Origin: Nitrospinota bacterium
GTDB lineage: Bacteria; Nitrospinota; Nitrospinia; UBA9942
Length of the DNA: 21,929 bases
Assembly: GCA_016200365.1 (NCBI GenBank)
Contig: JACQEW010000395.1
Coordinates: forward strand, 1-21,929
Reading direction: 5' to 3'
The notes under the pieces are model-generated. The model was not told the DNA's origin, made no database searches, and worked only from the letters and a program-made list of their open reading frames with translations. The translations under genes were made by a program, and so were the position numbers. This document shows positions 13,384-20,519 of this stretch, piece after piece. How positions within the stretch are numbered: the first letter of the stretch is position 1; every line of letters starts with the position of its first letter.

Positions 13384-16300
13384 TCTTTTTGTTTTTTTCT
13401 CCTGAACCTTTCCTGCACCGCATCGAACAAATCATAGGCAACAGGGACGACGATAAGTGTCAGAAAAAGGGATGTGATAAGTCCGCCGATAGTTGCTATT
13501 GCCATCGGTGCACGGGTCTCGGACCCTTCCCCGATACCAATGGCTATCGGCATCATGCCGAAGACCATTGCAAATGTGGTCATCAATATAGGTCTGAGCC
13601 TCACTGGTCCGGCATTGAGAATCGCCTCTCTCCTCTCCATGCCCCGCGACCTTAATGTATTTGTATAGTCAACGAGGAGTATTGCATTCTTTTTTACAAG
13701 CCCCATTAAGAGGACGAGTCCGATGAAGCTGAATATGTTAAGTGTCTTGCCTGTTATTAGAAGGGCGCCAAAGGCGCCAATGAAAGAAAAGGGCAGAGAA
13801 AGGAGAATTATAATTGGATGGATAAAGCTCTCAAACTGTGAAGCCAGTATCATGTATGCAAAGATTATCCCAAATATAAGGGCAAATATAAGATAGAAAA
13901 AGGACTCGCCCATTATCTCCGCCATGCCTTTATATTTGCCCGAATAATCGGGAGGCAAAATTTTTGCTGCGATACTGTCAAGCTCATCCTTTGCCTCACC
14001 GAGCGGCTTTACCTCGAGGTTTGCAAAGAGTGTTATAGCCCTCTGCCTATCCAGTCTGTTTATAACGCTCGGACCCCCAGCCTCCTGAATCACAGCAATG
14101 TTAGATAATTCAATAAGCCTCCCATCCTTCCCCCTCGCATAGAGTCTCCCTATATCATCGGGGTTTGACCTGTCTCCCGGATTAAGTCTCATCCTTACAT
14201 CGTATCTCCTCCCCCTTGCCTCATCCTTAAACTTTGTAACATCCATCTCACCGCCTATGAGAAAATTCACCGTTTCTGCAATGCTCCCGATATCAACACC
14301 CAGGTCTGCTGCTTTATCCCTATCTATAAAAACCCTTACTTCCGGTTTTCCTGTCTCAAGTGATGTATCGATATCAACAATTCCCGGTATTTTTGCAAAC
14401 TGAGATACAATCTCGCCTGTATATTTTTCAAGGCTCTTTAAATCCCTCCCCCTGATACTGTATTGGATAGGAACCATTCTCTGTCCCCCTCCGATAAGAG
14501 AGATATCCTCTGCTGTCCCCTTGAGTCCTGGTATATTTCTTATTTTTTTCCTTACCTCAGCCATTATCTCCTGCTGTATCCTTCCCCTCTCCGACTTTTC
14601 TTTAAGTCCGATAAACATAAGCCCCTTATTAACCTCTCCGCCAAAACCCTGGGCGTAAAAGACGTTCTTCACCTCAGGGGTAGCTCGTATAATCTCCTCT
14701 GCCCTTTTAAATAATCTATCAACCTCCGCGACAGAATAATCTATAGGCGCCTGAAGCCTTACTATAAACCTCCCCTGGTCCTCCTGAGGGACAAACTCCT
14801 TTCCAATAAATTTTGTCATGTATAGACTGAATATAAATATACCTGTTGCCAGTATTACTACAATAGCCCTGTGGTTAAGGGCAATTTGTAATAACCTCCT
14901 GTAAGACTCTTCAATTGCCTTATACCACCTGCCCTCTCCCTTCTGGCTTCTGGCTTCTGGCTTCCGGCTTCTTAAGTATCTCGATGCCATCATTGGAGTA
15001 AGTGTAAATGATACAAATAATGATACCATTACCGCAAAAACTACAGTGAGTGCAAACTGCACGAAAAATCTTCCGATAATCCCCTTCATGAATGCCACAG
15101 GAAGGAATATCGCGACTATTGCAAGGGTCGTTGCCATGACAGCAAGACCTATTTCAGATGTGGCAAAGGAGGCGGCATCATAAGGGTTCTTGCCTTCTTC
15201 GATATGACGTTGGATATTTTCGATAACGATAATAGCATCGTCAATGAGGATGCCGACAGAGAGTGAGAGGGCAAGCATGCTCATGTTGTTGAAGGTAAAC
15301 CCGAAGGCATACATAATGGCAAAGGTAGAGATTATCGATGTGGGGATGGCAAGGGCGCTTATAAGTGTAACCCTGATGCTCTTTAAAAAGAGGAGGACTG
15401 AGAGGACAGCAAAGATACTGCCATAAATCAAATGGTGCTGAACCTCATTGATAGATCGCTTTATAAAAGTGGACTGGTCAAAGCTTATCTCCAGTCCCAT
15501 ACCCGAGGGGAGAGAGCCTCTGATATTTACAAGCTCCCTCTTTATCCTGTCTATAACCTCAACTGTATTTGTTCCGGATTGCTTCTGAATGCCGAGTCCA
15601 ACACCGGGGTTTCCGTTAAACCTTGTTATTGACCGTCTCTCCTCCATGCCGTCCTCAACCCTGCCAATATCCTTTAATCTTACAGGTGCATCATTCTTGT
15701 AGACAACTATAAGCTCGTTGAAATCCTGAATACGCAGAAATTCTCCCTTGATTTTTATAGAATATTCCTTTGTATCGCTCTCAATCCTTCCGGCAGGAAT
15801 CTCTACATTCCCCCTCTGGAGTGAGCCGACGACATCGTGAGGAGTTATCTGATAGGCGGAGAGCTTATCGGCATCGAGCCAGACCCTGACCTGCCTCAGT
15901 CTCAGCCCGCCAGTCCTTACAGCGCCAACACCGTTTATCCTCTGAAACTGCTCCTTTAATATCTCATCGGCATAGGTGGAAAACTCCCTTATTGATTTTT
16001 CCCCTGTAAGGGCAATCCACATAACTGGAACTGCATCAGGGTCAACCTTCTCTATAATCGGCTCATCTATATCCCGGGGGAGTCTTGACCTGATAAGGGA
16101 AATCTTTTCCCTTACATCCTGAACCGCAAGATCTATATCCCTCTCGAGAACAAATTCCACCATAACCCTTGAGACACCCTCGATACTTGTAGATGAGATT
16201 GTCTTGACACCGTTTATAGTATTTACCGCCTCCTCAATCTTATCTGTTACATCAATATCCATTATCTCAGGGCTGGCGCCCCTGAGCGTAGTGGTGACAT

Positions 16301-16436
16301 TCACCATCGGGAATTCAATTTTTGGAAACAGGTCAACACCAATTTGCGGATAGCTTATAACACCGAGAACAACGAGTCCCATGATAAGCATTGTTGCAAA
16401 AACAGGGCGTCTTATAGATGTATCGGCTAACCACAT
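13380..16436 (-). CDS. RND efflux transporter inner-membrane pump (AcrB/MexB-like)
   Basis: This 1018-residue proton-driven pump exports drugs or other amphiphilic compounds through a trimeric complex with the adaptor and TolC-like channel. Full family length and topology are present: TM1 after SIRRPVFATML (about 7-28), two large periplasmic loops, and 12 membrane helices. Proton-relay residues are kept: the acidic pair Asp399/Asp400 in VGILIDDAIIVIEN and the lysine in GLVKKNAILLVDY (Lys916). The cytoplasmic linker between TM6 and TM7 carries RSRKPEARSQKGEGR, encoded by a (GCCAGAA)n repeat. ATG 16436 lies four bases after the adaptor stop, with an AAGGA ribosome-binding site in the adaptor's last codons, so translation is coupled. 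The substrate cannot be told from sequence. Confidence 0.97.
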   Translation of the reverse strand: MWLADTSIRRPVFATMLIMGLVVLGVISYPQIGVDLFPKIEFPMVNVTTTLRGASPEIMDIDVTDKIEEAVNTINGVKTISSTSIEGVSRVMVEFVLERDIDLAVQDVREKISLIRSRLPRDIDEPIIEKVDPDAVPVMWIALTGEKSIREFSTYADEILKEQFQRINGVGAVRTGGLRLRQVRVWLDADKLSAYQITPHDVVGSLQRGNVEIPAGRIESDTKEYSIKIKGEFLRIQDFNELIVVYKNDAPVRLKDIGRVEDGMEERRSITRFNGNPGVGLGIQKQSGTNTVEVIDRIKRELVNIRGSLPSGMGLEISFDQSTFIKRSINEVQHHLIYGSIFAVLSVLLFLKSIRVTLISALAIPTSIISTFAIMYAFGFTFNNMSMLALSLSVGILIDDAIIVIENIQRHIEEGKNPYDAASFATSEIGLAVMATTLAIVAIFLPVAFMKGIIGRFFVQFALTVVFAVMVSLFVSFTLTPMMASRYLRSRKPEARSQKGEGRWYKAIEESYRRLLQIALNHRAIVVILATGIFIFSLYMTKFIGKEFVPQEDQGRFIVRLQAPIDYSVAEVDRLFKRAEEIIRATPEVKNVFYAQGFGGEVNKGLMFIGLKEKSERGRIQQEIMAEVRKKIRNIPGLKGTAEDISLIGGGQRMVPIQYSIRGRDLKSLEKYTGEIVSQFAKIPGIVDIDTSLETGKPEVRVFIDRDKAADLGVDIGSIAETVNFLIGGEMDVTKFKDEARGRRYDVRMRLNPGDRSNPDDIGRLYARGKDGRLIELSNIAVIQEAGGPSVINRLDRQRAITLFANLEVKPLGEAKDELDSIAAKILPPDYSGKYKGMAEIMGESFFYLIFALIFGIIFAYMILASQFESFIHPIIILLSLPFSFIGAFGALLITGKTLNIFSFIGLVLLMGLVKKNAILLVDYTNTLRSRGMERREAILNAGPVRLRPILMTTFAMVFGMMPIAIGIGEGSETRAPMAIATIGGLITSLFLTLIVVPVAYDLFDAVQERFRRKKQKD
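14941..14968 (-). repeat. 7-bp tandem array (TTCTGGC)4 inside the RND pump gene
   Basis: Three exact TTCTGGC units (14941-14961) are followed by TTCCGGC (14962-14968). On the coding strand it encodes a basic, flexible stretch (RKPEARSQK) between ASRYLRS and the next helix, in a loop that is variable in the family. The frame is kept. Confidence 0.9.
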
Positions 16437-16440
16437 ATAA

Positions 16441-17655
16441 TCAGTCCTTACCCCCGACTATCTTCACCTTTGCATTCTCGAACAGATTCTGCTGTCCGAC
16501 AGTTACAATCAATTCGCCTTCTTTCACTCCTTCAATTATCTCCGTGTATTCCTTGACTCCCGACTCCCGACTCCCGACTCCCAACTGTAACCTATATTTT
16601 TGTCCCGCATTGACAGGTCTTTCCTTTGCAAGATTACCTTCGACAACAAAAACTTTTATCCTGTCCTCTTCATAAATAAGGGATGTAACAGGAACAAGGA
16701 TTTTATCCTTCGACTGACCTGTATAGAGCATAACCCTGACAAAGAACCCGGGCTTGAGGAGTTCATCGGAATTAGAAACCTTTGCCTCTACCTGCAGTGT
16801 CCTTGTTTTTTCATCGAGATAGGGATATATGACGCTCAATTCACCCTTAAATTCTCTATCGGGAAAGGCATATACTGTAAACAGGACATCCTGACCCATC
16901 TTTAGCTTCCCCACATCGGTCTCTGTTATTGTAAAATTAAGCTTAAGCGGATTTGTCTGTATGATGGTAAAGAGGGGATTGCCGTTTCTGACATAACTTC
17001 CTGCCGCTGCCACCTTTTTTTTAACTACTCCTGAAATGGGAGAATAAATTTTTACCTTTGAGAGCCTCTGCTTTGCGATGGCAAGAGAGGATTTTGCCTT
17101 TTCCAATTCAGCATCCGAGAGTGATAATTTCGTCGTTACATCGTCAAACTGCTGTCTTGTTATAAGACCCTTTTTATAAAGCTCCTCCTTGCGCTGATAT
17201 TCAAGCTTCGTATTGGACAGATTCGCATCTGCCTCTTTTAAAGCCGCATAAGACCGCTCGACTTCGAGGCTGTAATCAGTATCGTCAACGGCTGATAAAA
17301 GCATTCCCTTCGATACCTTTGTTCCGTCATCGGCATTCACATCTTTAAGAATACCGTCTATTTCCGTGCTGACCGCTACCTCCTCATAAGGATTCAATGT
17401 TCCAATGGCGCTTATAAAGGGTCTGAGCGACCTCTTCTCTACAGGCTGAGCCTGAACATTGATAAACTTCTCCTTAACCTGTTTCGTTTCCTTCTTTTTT
17501 TCGCAGCCGGAAAAAAGCAGTAAACAGCAAGCAGTAAGCAGTAAGTAACTTAAAGATAGCAGGAACCTCTTTGAGAGAGGATTCTCAATAGAAACTTTCG
17601 ATAAGGCATTTTTGTTTTCGAGAGAATCCTCTCGGATAAATAATTCCTTCATCAT
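16441..17655 (-). CDS. RND efflux periplasmic adaptor (membrane fusion protein), lipoprotein
   Basis: This 404-residue AcrA/MexA-type adaptor links the pump to the outer-membrane channel. After the lipobox LFSGC (Cys51) come the barrel-sandwich half VQAQPVEKRSLRPFISAIGTL, a helical hairpin (about 130-190) with the SLAIAKQRLSKVKIYSPISG return strand, a beta-barrel domain and a C-terminal membrane-proximal domain. ATG 17655 has AAGGAG about eight bases upstream and no later start codon precedes the signal core. The N-terminal segment before Cys51 is about twice the usual lipoprotein length: residues 8-29 span an inverted repeat and residues 37-47 a (TTACTGC)n array. Near the C-terminus GVGSRESGV comes from a (GGGAGTC)n array. 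It starts five bases after tetR and overlaps control with the pump gene. Confidence 0.94.
   Translation of the reverse strand: MMKELFIREDSLENKNALSKVSIENPLSKRFLLSLSYLLLTACCLLLFSGCEKKKETKQVKEKFINVQAQPVEKRSLRPFISAIGTLNPYEEVAVSTEIDGILKDVNADDGTKVSKGMLLSAVDDTDYSLEVERSYAALKEADANLSNTKLEYQRKEELYKKGLITRQQFDDVTTKLSLSDAELEKAKSSLAIAKQRLSKVKIYSPISGVVKKKVAAAGSYVRNGNPLFTIIQTNPLKLNFTITETDVGKLKMGQDVLFTVYAFPDREFKGELSVIYPYLDEKTRTLQVEAKVSNSDELLKPGFFVRVMLYTGQSKDKILVPVTSLIYEEDRIKVFVVEGNLAKERPVNAGQKYRLQLGVGSRESGVKEYTEIIEGVKEGELIVTVGQQNLFENAKVKIVGGKD
16555..16587 (-). repeat. 7-bp tandem array (GACTCCC)4 inside the adaptor gene
   Basis: Four exact GACTCCC units (16555-16582) are followed by AACTG. On the coding strand this is CAGTTGG then (GAGTCGG)n, encoding LGVGSRESGV in the C-terminal domain. 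The CAGTTGG edge is identical to the second unit of the array at 10207-10241, although the repeated words differ. Confidence 0.92.
17517..17544 (-). repeat. 7-bp tandem array (TTACTGC)4 forming the adaptor signal-peptide core
   Basis: On the plus strand GCAGTAA (17517-17523), ACAGCAA, GCAGTAA, GCAGTAA (to 17544). On the coding strand it reads (TTACTGC)n, which has no stop in any frame because the 21-base period gives the cyclic peptide LLLTAYC. Here it encodes YLLLTACCLL just before the lipobox. Confidence 0.93.
17575..17633. repeat. 12-bp inverted repeat within the adaptor N-terminal coding region
   Basis: GAGAGGATTCTC (17575-17586) and GAGAATCCTCTC (17622-17633) are perfect reverse complements separated by 35 bases. 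They encode SIENPLS and REDSL in the N-terminal extension before the signal core. The arms themselves are partly palindromic. It could be an insertion element remnant or a regulator site. Confidence 0.7.
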
Positions 17656-17660
17656 TTGTA

Positions 17661-18239
17661 TTACTCCTTTCTCCTCAATAATCCGTTCAGAATAATGTTA
17701 CTGCAATCTTCTGCTGAATAAAGGGCGGTGGAATCTATTAAAAGGGAGAAGACAAAACCCCTTAATATGCCGATAATTACCCTGGCAGCCGTCTTTACAT
17801 TGCACTCCTTAAATTTACCCGAAGCCGTCCCTGTTTTTATAATATCTTCGATAAGTCTCCTCTGTTTTTTGAAAAACCTCTTCTTTACATCGAGACAGGA
17901 TTTAAAGCCCCTGTCCCTCCCCTCTGCAATAATAATCCCCTTATATCTTCTTGCATATTTCAGATTCATGGCAATAACGGCATACAGTGCATCGGCAGGG
18001 CCGCTCATGTCTTTAACAGTCTCTTTTGTCCTGTCCGAAAAATCTTTCAGCAGATAGTTAAGGAGCGTTGCATAGAGGTCTTCCTTGTTTTTAAAATAAA
18101 TATAAACCCCTCCCACGCTTATCCCCGCCTCTTTTGCTACCTCCCTGACTGTGGTCTGGGAATATCCCTTTTCAGAGAAGACCTTAATGGCAGCCTCGAG
18201 GATGCTCTCTTTTGATTCCTTACCTGTTCGCCTGTTCAT
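17661..18239 (-). CDS. TetR/AcrR-family transcriptional regulator of the efflux operon
   Basis: This 192-residue DNA-binding repressor has an N-terminal helix-turn-helix (about 10-56: ILEAAIKVFSEKGYSQTTVREVAKEAGISVGGVYIYFKNKEDL), a near-consensus TetR DNA-binding domain. The C-terminal helical domain (about 60-190) would bind an inducer and dimerise; it carries a RYKGIIIAEGRDRGF segment and is otherwise variable. It is the first gene of the operon, and the adaptor gene starts five bases after its stop. The upstream palindromes at 18261-18284 lie between its promoter and its start, which fits autoregulation with relief by pump substrates. The inducer is unknown. Confidence 0.95.
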   Translation of the reverse strand: MNRRTGKESKESILEAAIKVFSEKGYSQTTVREVAKEAGISVGGVYIYFKNKEDLYATLLNYLLKDFSDRTKETVKDMSGPADALYAVIAMNLKYARRYKGIIIAEGRDRGFKSCLDVKKRFFKKQRRLIEDIIKTGTASGKFKECNVKTAARVIIGILRGFVFSLLIDSTALYSAEDCSNIILNGLLRRKE

Positions 18240-18260
18240 AAAAGTGCAGCACTGAATGAA

Positions 18261-18284
18261 TGTTCACATGAACACAAGTTCATG
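18261..18284. promoter_or_regulatory. Putative TetR operator palindromes
   Basis: Two overlapping inverted repeats are seen: TGTTCA-CA-TGAACA (18261-18274) and CATGAAC-ACAA-GTTCATG (18267-18284). They lie just downstream of the predicted -10 box and 22 bases or more before the tetR ATG, where a bound repressor would block transcription start. Size and symmetry fit TetR-family operators. Confidence 0.65.
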
Positions 18285-18297
18285 TATGCCTAAGCTA

Positions 18298-18327
18298 TAT
18301 ATACCTAAAGGTCATAGCGCCTGTCAA
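18298..18327 (-). promoter_or_regulatory. Sigma70-like promoter of the tetR-efflux operon
   Basis: On the minus strand a perfect TTGACA (complement of 18322-18327) is followed after 18 bases by TATATA (complement of 18298-18303). Transcription would begin around 18290, immediately before the operator palindromes. It is the best promoter match I found in the window. Confidence 0.65.
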
Positions 18328-18405
18328 GAAAAAAAACGAAAGCGGGTTTATTTATGTATGAATTTATAAAAATTTGGACGCGGATTTTTTGTTCTTATTT
18401 TTTTA

Positions 18406-19635
18406 TTATTCATACCTCAATGCATCTATCGGGTCAAGGAGCGATGCCTTATATGCAGGATAGAATCCGAAGAATATACCTACCACTCCGGAAAAACCGA
18501 AGGCAAGAGATATAGATAGCGGCGACACTATGGTGGGCCAGCCTGCAAGCATTGACAGCATCTTGGAGCCGGCTATACCGGCGATAATTCCGAAAGCCCC
18601 GCCTATGAGTGAAAGTATAAGCGACTCGATAATGAATTGCAGTCTTATGTCCCATGTCCTGGCGCCGACAGCCATCCGTATGCCTATTTCCCTTGTCCTT
18701 TCCGTAACCGAGACGAGCATGATATTCATTATCCCTATGCCTCCGACAAGGAGAGAAACAGAGGCAATCGCCCCCAGCAGTAAAGTCATAATTTTTCCCG
18801 ACTGCTCGGAAGCCTGCATAGCCTGTGTAAGATTCCTCACGGTAAAGTCATTGTCCTGCCTATCTCCAATACGATGTCTCTGCCTCAGTAATTCAGTTAT
18901 CTCTTTTTCAGCCGTATACAAATCTTCCATACTCTTTGCCTTTACCATGATAATCCTTACCATACCGGGAAAAGCGGTTCCAAAGATCTTTTTCTGCGCC
19001 GCTGTTACCGGGATAAATATAGTATCGTCCTGGTCCTGCCCTGTAGGGGATTGACCTTTTTTATCGAGAACGCCGATAACTGTAAAGGGGACATTTTTAA
19101 TTCTTATAATTTGACCAATTGGATTTTCATTTCCAAAAAGGTTGTCAACAACCGTTTGACCCGGCATGCAGACCTTGGAGGCATTTCTAACATCCTCTTC
19201 TGCGAAAGGTCTGCCTTGCGACAGCGTCCAATCCCTGACATATAACATATCCGGGGTTGTGCCTGTTATCCCTGTCGACCAATTCTGGCTGCCGTAAATG
19301 ACCTGTGTGACTCCGCCAAGATTTGGGGCGACATACGATACAGATGCGCATTCCTTCTGTATCGCCTCTGCATCGCCCATGGATAATGTGGGCTGTGTTC
19401 CCATGCCCATCCTGACCCCTCCTGCCGTTGTTGCGCCCGGAAGTATCATAAGAAGGTTGCTCCCCATGCTTGAGATTTGCTCCTCTATTCTCTGGCTAGC
19501 CCCGGTTCCAACGGCAATCATTGTAATAACAGCGCCGACCCCGATAACGATTCCCAGCATGGTAAGCCCCGACCGCATCTTATTTACCCTGAGAGAGCGG
19601 AAGGATATTTTTATTGTGGAAGGGATATTAATCAT
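18406..19635 (-). CDS. ABC transporter permease, MacB/FtsX type
   Basis: This 409-residue inner-membrane protein has the MacB-like layout: a short N-terminus SFRSLRVNKMRSGLTMLGIVIGVGAVITMIAVGTGA with TM1 (about 20-42), a large periplasmic core (about 50-280) and three C-terminal helices of the FtsX domain starting LLLGAIASVSLLVGGIGIMNIMLVSVTERTREIGIRMAVGA and ending DPIDALRYE. It forms a mechanotransmission pump with the separate ATPase and the MacA-like adaptor encoded upstream, moving substrates from the periplasm outward (macrolides, peptides, lipids or siderophores in relatives). It follows the ATPase gene after a 190-base repeat-filled gap. The substrate is unknown. Confidence 0.95.
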   Translation of the reverse strand: MINIPSTIKISFRSLRVNKMRSGLTMLGIVIGVGAVITMIAVGTGASQRIEEQISSMGSNLLMILPGATTAGGVRMGMGTQPTLSMGDAEAIQKECASVSYVAPNLGGVTQVIYGSQNWSTGITGTTPDMLYVRDWTLSQGRPFAEEDVRNASKVCMPGQTVVDNLFGNENPIGQIIRIKNVPFTVIGVLDKKGQSPTGQDQDDTIFIPVTAAQKKIFGTAFPGMVRIIMVKAKSMEDLYTAEKEITELLRQRHRIGDRQDNDFTVRNLTQAMQASEQSGKIMTLLLGAIASVSLLVGGIGIMNIMLVSVTERTREIGIRMAVGARTWDIRLQFIIESLILSLIGGAFGIIAGIAGSKMLSMLAGWPTIVSPLSISLAFGFSGVVGIFFGFYPAYKASLLDPIDALRYE

Positions 19636-19668
19636 AGTTTTTCAAGGAAATTATAAAATTCATATGGA

Positions 19669-19820
19669 ACACGGATGACACGGATGATACGGATTGACAC
19701 AGATTTTTAGAAAAAAAGCTGAAGGCTGAAAGCTCAAAGCTGAAAGCCCCTTTGAGCCTTGAGCTTTGAACTTTGAGCTTTTACTATCAGCGAGAATCCG
19801 CCCAATCCGTGTCATCTGCG
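19669..19820. repeat. Composite inverted repeat: period-9 outer arms, period-7 inner arms
   Basis: The outer left arm holds four 9-base units ACACGGATG, ACACGGATG, ATACGGATT, GACACAGAT (19669-19704). The outer right arm holds the inverted word ATCCGTGTCAT (19805-19815), complementary to 19675-19685. Inside, four 7-base units AGCTGAA, GGCTGAA, AGCTCAA, AGCTGAA (19717-19744) face four inverted units TTGAGCC, TTGAGCT, TTGAACT, TTGAGCT (19752-19779). The whole makes a large imperfect hairpin in the 190-base gap between ATPase and permease genes. Its effect on expression of the permease is unknown. Confidence 0.85.
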
Positions 19821-19825
19821 TTCTA

Positions 19826-20518
19826 TCATGTTTTTGTTTTTGGTTCATCACTTACGATATTGCCGTCAAGGAATTTTATTATACGGCGGCTGTAAGCGGC
19901 TATATCATGCTCATGTGTTACGAGTATTACGGTAATATTCGATTCGGTATTAAGCTTGACAAAAAGCTCCATTACCTCTGCGCTTGTTTTCGTATCGAGG
20001 TTGCCTGTCGGCTCGTCTGCAAGAATTATAGGCGCATCGTTTACAAGCGACCTTGCTATGGCGACCCTTTGCTGCTGCCCCCCCGAAAGCTGGCTGGGAT
20101 GGTGATTTCCTCTGCCTGACAACCCTACCTTCCCCAATGCAGCCTCCGCCCTCCCTCTCCTCTCCTTTATTGAAACACCGTTGTAGAGCATAGGCAGCTC
20201 TACATTTTCAATTGCGGATGTCCTCGGAAGCAGGTTAAACCCCTGAAAAACGAAACCTATCTTTTTATTTCTTATCGCCGCCAGATCGTCTCTTTTAAGC
20301 CCCGAAACATCGGCGCCTTCGAGTAAATAGCCGCCGCTTGTAGGTTTATCGAGACATCCGAGGATATTCATAAAAGTAGATTTACCCGAACCGGAAGGTC
20401 CCATTATCGCTGCAAATTCTCCCCTTTCTATGCTGAGGGTAACGGCGTTTAACGCATTAACAGCGATTTCGCCAAGCCTGTAGACTTTGCTAATCTCACG
20501 AATCTCAATAATTGCCAT
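19826..20518 (-). CDS. ABC transporter ATP-binding protein (MacB/LolD-type)
   Basis: This 230-residue cytoplasmic ATPase powers the MacB-like permease. All motifs are intact: Walker A GPSGSGKST (40-48), Q-loop Gln92, signature LSGGQ (144-148), Walker B IILADEP (Asp168, Glu169) and switch His202. The family insert and the motif DEPTGNLD place it in the MacB/LolD/FtsE group. ATG 20518 is one base after the adaptor stop, indicating translational coupling. In E. coli MacB the ATPase is fused to the permease; here they are two genes, as in many Gram-negative and Gram-positive relatives. The C-terminal tail PKTKT is short. Confidence 0.97.
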   Translation of the reverse strand: MAIIEIREISKVYRLGEIAVNALNAVTLSIERGEFAAIMGPSGSGKSTFMNILGCLDKPTSGGYLLEGADVSGLKRDDLAAIRNKKIGFVFQGFNLLPRTSAIENVELPMLYNGVSIKERRGRAEAALGKVGLSGRGNHHPSQLSGGQQQRVAIARSLVNDAPIILADEPTGNLDTKTSAEVMELFVKLNTESNITVILVTHEHDIAAYSRRIIKFLDGNIVSDEPKTKT

Positions 20519-20519
20519 G

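Noticed and set aside
18530..19054. 174-codon plus-strand frame inside the MacB-like permease
   Set aside because: It is antisense to a conserved FtsX domain; Ser/Ile-rich composition is typical of shadow translation.
19660..19851. 63-codon minus-strand frame in the ATPase/permease gap
   Set aside because: Its predicted peptide is just the translation of the period-7 and period-9 repeats (for example NPYHPCHPC); it is not a gene.
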